Assembly (NCBI RefSeq): GCF_000819725.1
Contig: NZ_CDDH01000073.1
Span: 62,001 to 126,000 of the forward strand
From: Aeromonas australiensis
Lineage (GTDB): Bacteria > Pseudomonadota > Gammaproteobacteria > Enterobacterales > Aeromonadaceae
Reading direction: 5' to 3'
Length of the DNA: 64,000 bases
Made by a program: the position numbers and the translations under genes. The notes under the pieces were generated by a model. That model was not told where the DNA came from. It worked only from the letters and a program-made list of their open reading frames with translations, and made no database searches. Positions 48,573 through 56,955 of the stretch are shown piece by piece; position 1 is the stretch's first letter; the number at the start of each line of letters is the position of its first letter.

Positions 48573-48698
48573 CGATATATGGTGCTTATGCAAGCTACAA
48601 AAGCACAGCTCTACGGCTATGCTCAATTACAAAAACATGAACACATAGCTCCTATCAAAACCGACATTAAACGATGACACGCAGTTAAGGATGAATCT

Positions 48699-50336
48699 AT
48701 GCTCCAGAATATGTCCATAGGCCAGAAGTTGAGTACTGGCTTTGCGGTGCTGGCACTTTGCGTATGCCTGCTTGCCGGGTATGGCGTCTCACGACTGTCG
48801 TATCTCAATCAACAAAACACTGTATTGGCAGAGAACCTTATCCCTTCTGTTCGCTATGCAAGTCAGATGCATATCGCACTGCTTGATGCTCGGCGTTTCC
48901 AATTATCTATGGTGATCGCGATGGGCTACAACGACAGTGCGGATATTGAACGAACCCAACAAGGTGTGATGGATTCAAAGGCACGTTTTGAGCAGGCTGC
49001 GGCTAATTACGGCGGATTGGCTTTTAATGCTGCTGATGAAGAGCAAACCTTTAACGCGTTGAAGACTGCCGGAAATGCCTTTTTTACAGCGCATGACCCG
49101 CTATATCAGGCGGTGAAACAGAGTAGTGACAAGACAAGAGAGATTTTGCAAGGGAATCTCAGAACCACGCTGGAGCAGGCAACAAAATTAACGATGGATT
49201 TGCGTGAGATAAATGAGCGTATTGGCAAGGAGATGGATGCCCAAGGTGAAGAGGCATACACCAGCTCCAAATTCCTCAGTATCTTGACTGGCGCAGCGAC
49301 TCTCATTTTCGTGGTGTTGATTGCATGGTATTTGAGTCAGCAAATCAAACGACCCGTTAATCGCTTGCTGGAACTTGTTGGTAGCGTCGCGGCTGGTGAT
49401 TTGACTCATCGTGTGGAGTTGAATGCGTTTAATCAGGATGAATTAGGACAACTGGCGAAAGGCTTTGCGCAGATGCAAGAAAACTTGCGCAAACTGGTTG
49501 GGGAGGTATCCGGTTCTGTTGTACAGATGAGCTCTGCGGTAGAAGAGATCAGTGCCGTAGCAAGGCAGTCAGCCAACAATATGAATGCTCAGCAACATGA
49601 GCTGAACCAGCTGGCGACGGCGATGAACGAGATGCAGGCCACGGTTCAGGAGGTCTCGCGCAATACCAGCGATGCCGCCAGTGCCGCTACCTCCGCCAGC
49701 GAGACGGCAGAGCTGGGTGCACAAACGGTGAATGACTCTATCCAGCGTATCGAGCGGGTTGCCGGTGCCATTGAGAGCACCGCCGAGGTGATCCGCCAAC
49801 TGGGGGATGACAGCCGCAATATCGGCATGGTGCTGGAGGTGATCCGCGGTATTGCCGAACAGACCAACCTGCTGGCATTGAACGCGGCGATTGAAGCGGC
49901 CCGTGCCGGCGAGCAGGGGCGGGGGTTTGCGGTGGTCGCCGATGAGGTGCGTACTCTGGCCAAGCGCACTCAAGACTCGACGACCCAGATCAACACCATT
50001 ATTGCCGAGTTGCAGCAGCGTGCCGAGCAAGCGGGCAGTACCATGCAACAGAGTCAGGAGTTGATGAATACCACGGTTGCTACCGCACGGGAAGCGGGCG
50101 AGTCCATCTCCCAGATCAGCGGTTCGGTCAGCAGCATCTCCCACATGAACATCCAGATTGCAACCGCCACCGAAGAGCAGGGGGCGGTGAGTGAGGAGCT
50201 TAACCGCAATGTGGTCAATATCAGCAACGCTTCCGAAGAGGTCGCTTCTGGTGCCACCCAGATGGCTCAGGCGTGCAACGAGCTGAACCATCTGGCTACC
50301 CAGTTGCAGGATATGGTGCGCCGTTTCAGGGTGTAA
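48699..50336 (+). CDS. Methyl-accepting chemotaxis protein (helical sensor domain)
   Basis: The 545-residue receptor has a membrane helix at about residues 10-30, a helical periplasmic domain of about 155 residues (4HB-like), a second helix at about 190-210, HAMP, and the signalling tip [22 protein letters not shown]. It ends in RRFRV, with no CheR tether. The first half (to about 49560) is visibly less GC-rich and has different codon use from the signalling half, which suggests a recombined sensor module. AAGGATG is about 8 bases before ATG 48699. The ligand is unknown. Confidence 0.9.
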   Translation: MLQNMSIGQKLSTGFAVLALCVCLLAGYGVSRLSYLNQQNTVLAENLIPSVRYASQMHIALLDARRFQLSMVIAMGYNDSADIERTQQGVMDSKARFEQAAANYGGLAFNAADEEQTFNALKTAGNAFFTAHDPLYQAVKQSSDKTREILQGNLRTTLEQATKLTMDLREINERIGKEMDAQGEEAYTSSKFLSILTGAATLIFVVLIAWYLSQQIKRPVNRLLELVGSVAAGDLTHRVELNAFNQDELGQLAKGFAQMQENLRKLVGEVSGSVVQMSSAVEEISAVARQSANNMNAQQHELNQLATAMNEMQATVQEVSRNTSDAASAATSASETAELGAQTVNDSIQRIERVAGAIESTAEVIRQLGDDSRNIGMVLEVIRGIAEQTNLLALNAAIEAARAGEQGRGFAVVADEVRTLAKRTQDSTTQINTIIAELQQRAEQAGSTMQQSQELMNTTVATAREAGESISQISGSVSSISHMNIQIATATEEQGAVSEELNRNVVNISNASEEVASGATQMAQACNELNHLATQLQDMVRRFRV

Positions 50337-50354
50337 TCCCTCGGCGAGTCAAAC

Positions 50355-50389
50355 AGCCCGATTACCGTGAGGTGATCGGGCTTTTTTTG
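50355..50389 (+). terminator. Intrinsic terminator after the third chemoreceptor gene
   Basis: AGCCCGAT pairs with ATCGGGCT around a loop that can extend the stem, followed by TTTTTTTGTTTTTT. Confidence 0.9.
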
Positions 50390-50494
50390 TTTTTTGCGGT
50401 GTAGCCAGAGAGGTTTACCGCGAGCGGATGACTTGTCCAGCCGGACGATATTGTGCATGCTGATGGCCCATTTTCCAGGCAGGACTCTTGCTGT

Positions 50495-51394
50495 ATGAAT
50501 CTTCGCGATCTCGAATATCTGGTGGCGCTGGATGAGGAAAAACATTTTCGCAAAGCTGCTGAACGCTGCTTTGTCAGTCAACCCACCCTGAGCGGCCAGC
50601 TGCGCAAGCTGGAGGATGAACTCGGGGTCATTTTGATCGAACGTACCTCGCGCAAGGTGCTGTTTACGCCGGCTGGTGATGCCATGGCCCATCAGGCGCG
50701 TCGGGTGCTCAAGGAGGTGCGCGAACTCAAGAGCATCGGCCAGCACTTCTCCGAGCCGATGTCCGGGGAGATCCATATCGGTTTTATTCCGACCGTGGGC
50801 CCCTACCTGTTGCCCCGCATTATCCAGACCCTGCGTGAGCGTTTTCCCCAGCTGGAGTTCTACCTCTATGAGGAGCAGACCCAAACTCTGCTCAAGCGGT
50901 TGGAAGAGGGGGATCTGGATTGCGTCATTCTGGCCGAGATGCCGGGGATGGAGGGGTTTGGTTCAATCCAGCTCTATCATGAGCCGATGTGGTTGGCGGT
51001 GCCTTGCCATCACCCCGAAGCAGAGGCCAGACAAGTGCCACTCGGCAATCTCAAGGGCAAGAAATTGCTGATGCTGGCCGATGGCCACTGTTTGCGGGAT
51101 CAGGCGATGGGCTTCTGTTTCGCTGGCGGGATAGGTGAGGATCAACGCTTCAAGGGGACCAGTCTCGAGACCCTGCGCAACATGGTGGCCGCCGGTAGTG
51201 GTATGACTCTGGTGCCAAAGTTGGCCGTACCTGCCGATCATGATGAAGGAGGGGTGAGCTATCGACCTGTGGTTGACCCTGTGCCGGGGCGTACCATCTC
51301 GCTGCTCTATCGCCACTACTCGGTACGTCGCCCCTGTTTCAACGAGCTGGCCGCCTCGATTACCACGCTGATGAGCAAGCAGTTGGCGCAATAA
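50495..51394 (+). CDS. oxyR: Hydrogen peroxide-inducible regulator OxyR
   Basis: OxyR is the LysR-type peroxide sensor. The 299-residue protein has an N-terminal helix-turn-helix (residues 1-60) and both redox cysteines exactly at C199 and C208 in DGHCLRDQAMGFC when counted from ATG 50495, so peroxide sensing by disulfide formation is expected. The conserved TSLETLRNMVAAGSGMTL segment follows. The frame upstream to 50453 is not supported. It lies convergent to mrcA; no catalase or ahpC gene is in the window. Confidence 0.95.
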   Translation: MNLRDLEYLVALDEEKHFRKAAERCFVSQPTLSGQLRKLEDELGVILIERTSRKVLFTPAGDAMAHQARRVLKEVRELKSIGQHFSEPMSGEIHIGFIPTVGPYLLPRIIQTLRERFPQLEFYLYEEQTQTLLKRLEEGDLDCVILAEMPGMEGFGSIQLYHEPMWLAVPCHHPEAEARQVPLGNLKGKKLLMLADGHCLRDQAMGFCFAGGIGEDQRFKGTSLETLRNMVAAGSGMTLVPKLAVPADHDEGGVSYRPVVDPVPGRTISLLYRHYSVRRPCFNELAASITTLMSKQLAQ

Positions 51395-51425
51395 AAAACC
51401 GGCAGCCTTGGCTGCCGGATTTGCT
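51394..51425. terminator. Bidirectional terminator between oxyR and mrcA
   Basis: CCGGCAGCC pairs with GGCTGCCGG around TT. On the minus strand it runs into TTTTTTATT, so it mainly serves mrcA. Confidence 0.85.
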
Positions 51426-51442
51426 TCTGCCGCAAGAGCAGC

Positions 51443-53887
51443 TTAGAAGATATCGTCGGTTGAGACAGGCCCTTCCACATCGGGGTTGTCACCACCGTAG
51501 ACCTGATTGCCATTGGCGCTGGGGGCGGCGTAGCGGGTCGGCTCGGTCCCTTCCTTGAAGTATTCATCGGTACCGCCACTGGTCGCCAGCAGGCCGGTTT
51601 CGCTGTCAATCTTCACCGTCATAATCCCCTCGGGAACCGGCATCTTGTGCTCCGGCATCCCCTTGAGGGCGACTTTCATAAAGTCGATCCAGATAGGCTG
51701 CGCGGCGCCACCACCAAACTCGGCACGGCCAAGGCCACGCTGGTGGTTGTCAAAACCGATCCAGGAGGTAGCAACAATCTCCGGGGTATAGCCAGAGAAC
51801 CAGGCATCCCGCGATTCGTTGGTGGTACCGGTTTTACCGGAGATGTCGTGACGTTTCAGGTCGCGGGCTGCACGCCAGCCGGTACCACGCCAGCCGTTGC
51901 CACCCCAGATGGCTGTGCTCAGGGTGTCGGTGATCAGGAACGCACTCTGGGCACTGATGGTGTGCGGTGCCAAAGGAGGAGTAACCGGTACACCATCAGT
52001 ATTCAGTGAAGAGGTTAGCGGTTGGTCACCTTGCTGCTCGCAACGGGTGCAAGCAATAGCCGGTGTCGCCTGATAAAGGATGCTCTCCTGACTATCTGTC
52101 ACTTTGTCGATGAAATAAGGGGTGACCAGGAAGCCACCGTTGGCCAGTACCGAATAACCACGTACCACCTCGAGGGGGGTGAATTCGGCAGCGCCGAGTG
52201 CCAGTGACTCATGGGGAGAGATGAAGTCGCGGGGGAAGCCAAAGTGGGTCAGGCCGTCGATATAGGTCTCCAGACCGATGGCACGCATCAGTCGAACCGA
52301 CATCACGTTCTTCGATTTGGCCAGACCCAGGCGCAGCGGAGTAGGGCCATCATAAACGGCTGGGGAGTTTTTTGGCTGCCACATCGGGCCTTTTGACGGA
52401 TCCCACTGGTTGATCGGTGCATCGTTTATGAGCGACGCCAGGGTATAGCCATGCTCCAGCGCGGTGGCATAGAGGAAAGGTTTGATATTGGAGCCAATTT
52501 GGCGCCGAGCCTGTTCTACCCGATTGAACTTGGAAAGCTCGAAGCTGAAGCCGCCAACCACCGCCTCCAATGCGCCATTATGCGGGTTCATGGCAACCAA
52601 TGCGGCGTTAACATCAGGAACCTGGGCTAGTAGCAGCACTTCTCCCTCTTCCCGTACCCAGATCTGGGCGCCCACTTTCAGCACATCGCGCGCCGATTTC
52701 GGGGGATAGCTTTGACGGTCATCGGTAATAAATGAACGAGCCCATTTGATGCCGTCCCAGCCAAGCTCTGCTTCTTTACCATTTTTCAGCACCAGCGTTG
52801 CGCTGCGGTCACCGAGTTTGGTGACCACGGCAGCCATCAGCGGGTCATAGGTGGGTTGTTTGCCGAGGTGAGCCACGATCTGTTGGTAATCCCAACTGGT
52901 TTCACCTGCTTTCCATAACTGTTCGGTCGGGCCGCGATAGCCGTGGCGCATGTCATAGGCAAAAACGCCATCCAGCAGTGCCTGTCTTGCCGCCCGTTGG
53001 CGCTCGGCAGAGACGGTAGTGTAGACGTGCAGGCCCATGGTGTAGGCATCTTCCCCAAACTGTTCGACCATCTTCTGGCGAACCATTTCTCCCAGATAGG
53101 GGGCGTGCAGGGTCACTTCGGCGCCGTGAAAACGGGCCTTGATCGGCATCTTGGACGCTTCGTCAAACTGGGCCTGGGTGATCTTGCCGGTTTCCAGCAT
53201 CCGGCCCAGCACCACGTTGCGGCGCGCAAAGGCCCGCTCGGGAGAGCGGATCGGATTGAGCATGGAGGGGGCTTTCGGCAGACCGGCAATAATGGCGATC
53301 TCGTCCAGTCCCAGATCCTTGACCTCTTTACCAAAGTAAACCTGAGCCGCAGCACCGATCCCGAAGGAGCGATAACCGAGGGGGATCTTGTTGAGGTACA
53401 GCTCGAGGATCTCGTCTTTTGAGAGATTCTGCTCGATCCGCCAAGCCAGGAAGACCTCCTTGATCTTGCGGATGATGGTCTTCTCATTGCTCAGGAAGAA
53501 GTTACGGGCAACCTGTTGGGTGATGGTACTGGCACCCTGACGGGCATGGCCGGAGACAGCCCAGACAGATGCAGCTCGAATGATACCAATCGGGTCAATG
53601 CCCGGGTGCTCGTAGAAACGAGCATCTTCGGTTGCCAATACGGCATCGATCATGGGTTGCGGAATGTCGTCCAGACGCAACGGAATACGACGAATTTCGC
53701 CATATTGGGCGATCAACTCGCCATCCCGGCTATAAACCCGCATCGGGGTTGCCAGCTTGACATCACGCAGAGCGGTGACATCGGGCAGTTGCGGTTTGAT
53801 ATAAAAGTAGATGCCGATGAGGCTGGCGACACCCAGCACAGCACCCAGCAGCATGACAATAAACAGGCGAACAAGCCATTTCAGCAT
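51443..53887 (-). CDS. mrcA: Penicillin-binding protein 1A
   Basis: PBP1A is a bifunctional peptidoglycan synthase. The 814-residue protein has a short cytoplasmic start, one membrane anchor (about residues 8-30), a GT51 glycosyltransferase domain (EDARFYEHPGID and GASTITQQVARN), an OB-like insert, and a transpeptidase domain with the catalytic serine S466 in SNIK, then SKN and KTG motifs. ATG 53887 matches the family N-terminus (MLKWLVRLF); the 31 codons upstream are unsupported. It is divergent from pilM, the standard arrangement. Confidence 0.96.
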   Translation of the reverse strand: MLKWLVRLFIVMLLGAVLGVASLIGIYFYIKPQLPDVTALRDVKLATPMRVYSRDGELIAQYGEIRRIPLRLDDIPQPMIDAVLATEDARFYEHPGIDPIGIIRAASVWAVSGHARQGASTITQQVARNFFLSNEKTIIRKIKEVFLAWRIEQNLSKDEILELYLNKIPLGYRSFGIGAAAQVYFGKEVKDLGLDEIAIIAGLPKAPSMLNPIRSPERAFARRNVVLGRMLETGKITQAQFDEASKMPIKARFHGAEVTLHAPYLGEMVRQKMVEQFGEDAYTMGLHVYTTVSAERQRAARQALLDGVFAYDMRHGYRGPTEQLWKAGETSWDYQQIVAHLGKQPTYDPLMAAVVTKLGDRSATLVLKNGKEAELGWDGIKWARSFITDDRQSYPPKSARDVLKVGAQIWVREEGEVLLLAQVPDVNAALVAMNPHNGALEAVVGGFSFELSKFNRVEQARRQIGSNIKPFLYATALEHGYTLASLINDAPINQWDPSKGPMWQPKNSPAVYDGPTPLRLGLAKSKNVMSVRLMRAIGLETYIDGLTHFGFPRDFISPHESLALGAAEFTPLEVVRGYSVLANGGFLVTPYFIDKVTDSQESILYQATPAIACTRCEQQGDQPLTSSLNTDGVPVTPPLAPHTISAQSAFLITDTLSTAIWGGNGWRGTGWRAARDLKRHDISGKTGTTNESRDAWFSGYTPEIVATSWIGFDNHQRGLGRAEFGGGAAQPIWIDFMKVALKGMPEHKMPVPEGIMTVKIDSETGLLATSGGTDEYFKEGTEPTRYAAPSANGNQVYGGDNPDVEGPVSTDDIF

Positions 53888-54185
53888 GGAAGAACTACCA
53901 ATCGTCTTAAAATTAGCCAACGGGCGCAGAGTATAGCCCTTTTGCCATCGGGAATTCGAGGTTTTCCTGTGGTGAGACACCTACCTCAAAGGATGCGAGA
54001 GGGTAGCATTACAGCAAGCAATAACCAAGGAGGGCGCTTGCTATGAATAAAGCGAGGTGGGTCACTTTTCGGTATAAACTTTATGACATTGATAGTTAGA
54101 GCATTTAGGATGGGCGCAACACTCCCCTGATGCGGGTGTCTTACACTCAGCCAGGAATAACTCCAAATAACGCATGGATGTGTAT
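53888..54185. other. Divergent promoter region between mrcA and pilM
   Basis: Almost 300 bases with no convincing ORF. It should carry promoters for mrcA and for the pilMNOPQ operon; I could not name specific sites. Confidence 0.5.
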
Positions 54186-55247
54186 ATGTTTGGGCTATTT
54201 AATAAGGGATCCCTCCTCCCCTTGGTGGGTATTGATTTCGGCAGCCAGACCATCAAAGCCGTCACTCTCAGCGGTCGCCCCGGTAAGCTATATCTGGAGT
54301 CGGTCGCTGATGTTCCAACTCCGAAAGGGACGCTGGTCGATTATCAATTGCAGGATATCGAGCGTGTCAGCCAATCGCTCAAGACCCTCAAGCGCCTTAT
54401 ACCTGGTCACAGCGATTATGGTGCCACTGCAGTGACTGGCTCCAATGTGATCACCAAGGTGATCCAGATCGATGCTCGTCTCGGTGATAAGGAGTTGGAG
54501 AATCAGGTCCAACTGGAAGCCGAACAGATCATTCCCTTCCCCCTCGATGAAGTGAGTCTCGATTTTGAGGTGCTTGACACCAACGGCAGCGAAGATCGTC
54601 AGGATGTGCTGCTGAGTGCTGCCCGCACCGAGAGTGTCAACGGTCGGGTCAGCGCTCTTGCCGAAGCAGGCATTGCTGTCAAGGTGGTGGATGTGGGCGC
54701 CCATGCGCTGGGTCGTGCCGTGGTGGCCTGCCTCCCTGAATTGCAGGAGAGTGAACGGCCGATCGGAGTGATCGATATCGGCGCCAGTGCGATGACCTTT
54801 GCGGCGCTGGTCAAGGGAGAGGTGATCTACTCCCGCCTGCAGAACTTCGGTGGCGATCAGTACAGCCAGGCCCTCTCCTCCTTTTATGGCATGACGCTGG
54901 ATGAAGCGGAGCAAGCGAAAATCAAAGGTACCTTGCCTGTAGACCATGAGCTGGATGTGCTGATGCCCCATATCAACTCGTTGCTGCAGCAAGTGCGGCG
55001 CAATATCCAGCTGTTTTGCAGTTCATCCGGCTATCGCGACATCGCAACACTGGTGCTGACGGGGGGAGGCAGTTTGCTGCCCGGTTTGTTGGTACAGGTA
55101 AAAGAAGAGGTCAATTGCGAGGTATTGCACCCGGATCTGTTCGCCCTGTTTGGCAAACCGAAAGGGGAGGCCGATCTGGTGCATGGCGCTAAATATATGA
55201 CGGCATTCGGGTTGGCTCTGAGGAGTTTCACACCATGTCAAATATAA
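54186..55247 (+). CDS. pilM: Type IV pilus assembly protein PilM
   Basis: PilM is an actin-like cytoplasmic ATP-binding protein that binds the N-terminus of PilN and joins the pilus motor to the inner membrane platform. The 353-residue product shows the actin-fold phosphate motifs (LVGIDFGSQTIKAV near the start, GVIDIGASAMTF in the middle) and LTGGGSLLPGL near the end. ATG 54186 was chosen (GGA 6 bases upstream, short leader before the first strand); ATG 54174 is the alternative. It overlaps pilN by 13 bases, first in pilMNOPQ. Confidence 0.95.
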   Translation: MFGLFNKGSLLPLVGIDFGSQTIKAVTLSGRPGKLYLESVADVPTPKGTLVDYQLQDIERVSQSLKTLKRLIPGHSDYGATAVTGSNVITKVIQIDARLGDKELENQVQLEAEQIIPFPLDEVSLDFEVLDTNGSEDRQDVLLSAARTESVNGRVSALAEAGIAVKVVDVGAHALGRAVVACLPELQESERPIGVIDIGASAMTFAALVKGEVIYSRLQNFGGDQYSQALSSFYGMTLDEAEQAKIKGTLPVDHELDVLMPHINSLLQQVRRNIQLFCSSSGYRDIATLVLTGGGSLLPGLLVQVKEEVNCEVLHPDLFALFGKPKGEADLVHGAKYMTAFGLALRSFTPCQI

Positions 55248-55813
55248 ACCTGCTGCCCTGGCGTGAAGCCCGGGCCCAGCGCCAAAAGAAACAGTTCGGG
55301 GCCTTGCTGGGGTTGTTTGTGCTGGCTACAGCCGCCTTGGGATTTTTTGCCAACTGGCTGGTCGAGCGACAGATCGCGGCCCAACAGCAGCGCAACCAGC
55401 GGCTGGTTCAGGAGATGACCATTCTGGATGCCCAGCTAGGGGAGATCCGGTTGCTCAAGGAGCGTCGCAAGGAGCTGATCGATAGGATGCAGCTCATCGA
55501 ACAGTTACAGATGCGCCGCAACGTGCCGGTGCGTCTCTTCAACCAACTCCCCTTGCTGGTACCCAACGGGGTTTACCTCAATACCCTTTCGATGAAAAAC
55601 AACACTATTGATGTCAATGGCAAGACAGAAGCCTATGGCCGAGTGGCTAGCATGATGCGGCGAATTGATGGTTCCGGCTGGTTGGGACAATCAAAAATCA
55701 GCACTATTTTTGCTGCTGATGTTGCGCCAGTGTCATTGAGCCAGTTTTCCATGATGTTCCTGATCGCCAACAATGCTGCGGCTGCAGGGAATGTGGCCAA
55801 GGAGCAACCATGA
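55235..55813 (+). CDS. pilN: Type IV pilus assembly protein PilN
   Basis: The 192-residue inner membrane protein starts with the conserved NINLLPWREARA motif, which binds PilM, followed by one membrane helix (about residues 20-42), a coiled coil and a ferredoxin-like periplasmic domain. It pairs with PilO to form the alignment complex that spans the periplasm. It overlaps both pilM and pilO, implying balanced translation. Confidence 0.95.
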   Translation: MSNINLLPWREARAQRQKKQFGALLGLFVLATAALGFFANWLVERQIAAQQQRNQRLVQEMTILDAQLGEIRLLKERRKELIDRMQLIEQLQMRRNVPVRLFNQLPLLVPNGVYLNTLSMKNNTIDVNGKTEAYGRVASMMRRIDGSGWLGQSKISTIFAADVAPVSLSQFSMMFLIANNAAAAGNVAKEQP

Positions 55814-56409
55814 ACCTTCAGCAACTCAACGAGCTGGATATCAATGACATAGTAAATTGGCCAAAGTGGGCCAAAGGGATCTTCGTTCTGTTTTGCTGTG
55901 TGTTGACCGGGGGGGCCATCTACTACTACGTGATTGCCAACTCCCTGGCCAGTTTGACTCAGGAAGCGGGGAAGGAGACCGAGCTGAAAGCCCAGTTTGA
56001 AAGCAAGGCGATGCTGGCTGCCAACCTGGGCGCATACCAGGTGCAGATGGTTCAGCTTGAACAACTGGTCGATACCCAGCTCAAACAGTTGCCCAATACC
56101 CACGAAGTTGCTGGCCTGCTGGACGACATCAGCTTTATTGCGACCGATAACGGCCTCAAATTGAACCGAATCAACTGGGAGCCTGAGGTCAAGCACGAGT
56201 TCTCGACCGAGCTACCGATGCGTATCGAAGTAGTGGGTACTTACCATGAAATTGGCAAGTTCACCGCGGACATGGCTGCCTTGCCCCGTATCGTCATCCT
56301 TGACTCCTTCACCTTGGGCCAGAGCAAGGATGCAGGGGAGCTGATTTCGATGTCGATGCTGGCCAAGACCTACAAGTACAACGGTAAAACAGTGGAGTCG
56401 AAACAATGA
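55810..56409 (+). CDS. pilO: Type IV pilus assembly protein PilO
   Basis: The 199-residue protein has a short cytoplasmic part with the conserved WPKWAKGIF segment, one membrane helix (about residues 24-42), a coiled coil and a periplasmic domain with KLNRINWEPE and PLRIEVVGTYHEIGKF-like sequence (here LPMRIEV). It forms a heterodimer with PilN and contacts PilP. ATG overlaps the pilN stop by 4 bases. Confidence 0.95.
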   Translation: MNLQQLNELDINDIVNWPKWAKGIFVLFCCVLTGGAIYYYVIANSLASLTQEAGKETELKAQFESKAMLAANLGAYQVQMVQLEQLVDTQLKQLPNTHEVAGLLDDISFIATDNGLKLNRINWEPEVKHEFSTELPMRIEVVGTYHEIGKFTADMAALPRIVILDSFTLGQSKDAGELISMSMLAKTYKYNGKTVESKQ

Positions 56410-56939
56410 GACGTATCTACTGGTTTTTACCGGCCCTGCTGCTGACGGCGTGTGGTGGTCAGGAGGACATGGATAGCTATGTCGCCCAGACCAAGGCAAG
56501 GCCCCCTATACCTATCGAACCCTTGCCCGAGCTGAAACCTTTTGCTCCCATGCACTACCAGCAGCGGGAGCTGCGCAGCCCCTTCATGATTCCCCAACCT
56601 GAGGCGGTGGTCGGGGGTACCAGTAGTGCCAAGGCGCAACCAGATTGCGCCCAGACCCTGACGGATCGAGAAAAAGAGGTGTTGGAAAATTATTCGTTGT
56701 CCAGTTTGTCGATGCATGGCTCATTGGGCAAAGCGGGCCAGCTGTGGGCGCTGATCCGAACCCCGGATGGCAAAGCGGTGCGGGTCGGGCTCAATCAGTA
56801 TATGGGGCTTGATCAGGGGCGGGTCATCAAGATCACCGATACTACGGTGAATCTGCTGGAAACCATACCGGACGGGAAGGGATGCTGGGTAACAAGAGAA
56901 ACCCAGTTGGCGATGGCCAATTTGAAAGAAAAACAATAA
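56406..56939 (+). CDS. pilP: Type IV pilus lipoprotein PilP
   Basis: The 177-residue lipoprotein has a signal sequence with lipobox LTAC (Cys at residue 16), an unstructured Pro-rich linker, and a beta domain after about residue 85 with SLSMHGSL and the NQYMGLDQGRVIKI segment. It bridges PilN/PilO and the secretin PilQ. Its start overlaps pilO by 4 bases and pilQ follows after 16 bases. Confidence 0.95.
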   Translation: MRRIYWFLPALLLTACGGQEDMDSYVAQTKARPPIPIEPLPELKPFAPMHYQQRELRSPFMIPQPEAVVGGTSSAKAQPDCAQTLTDREKEVLENYSLSSLSMHGSLGKAGQLWALIRTPDGKAVRVGLNQYMGLDQGRVIKITDTTVNLLETIPDGKGCWVTRETQLAMANLKEKQ

Positions 56940-56955
56940 TCAGGGACGAACAGCA

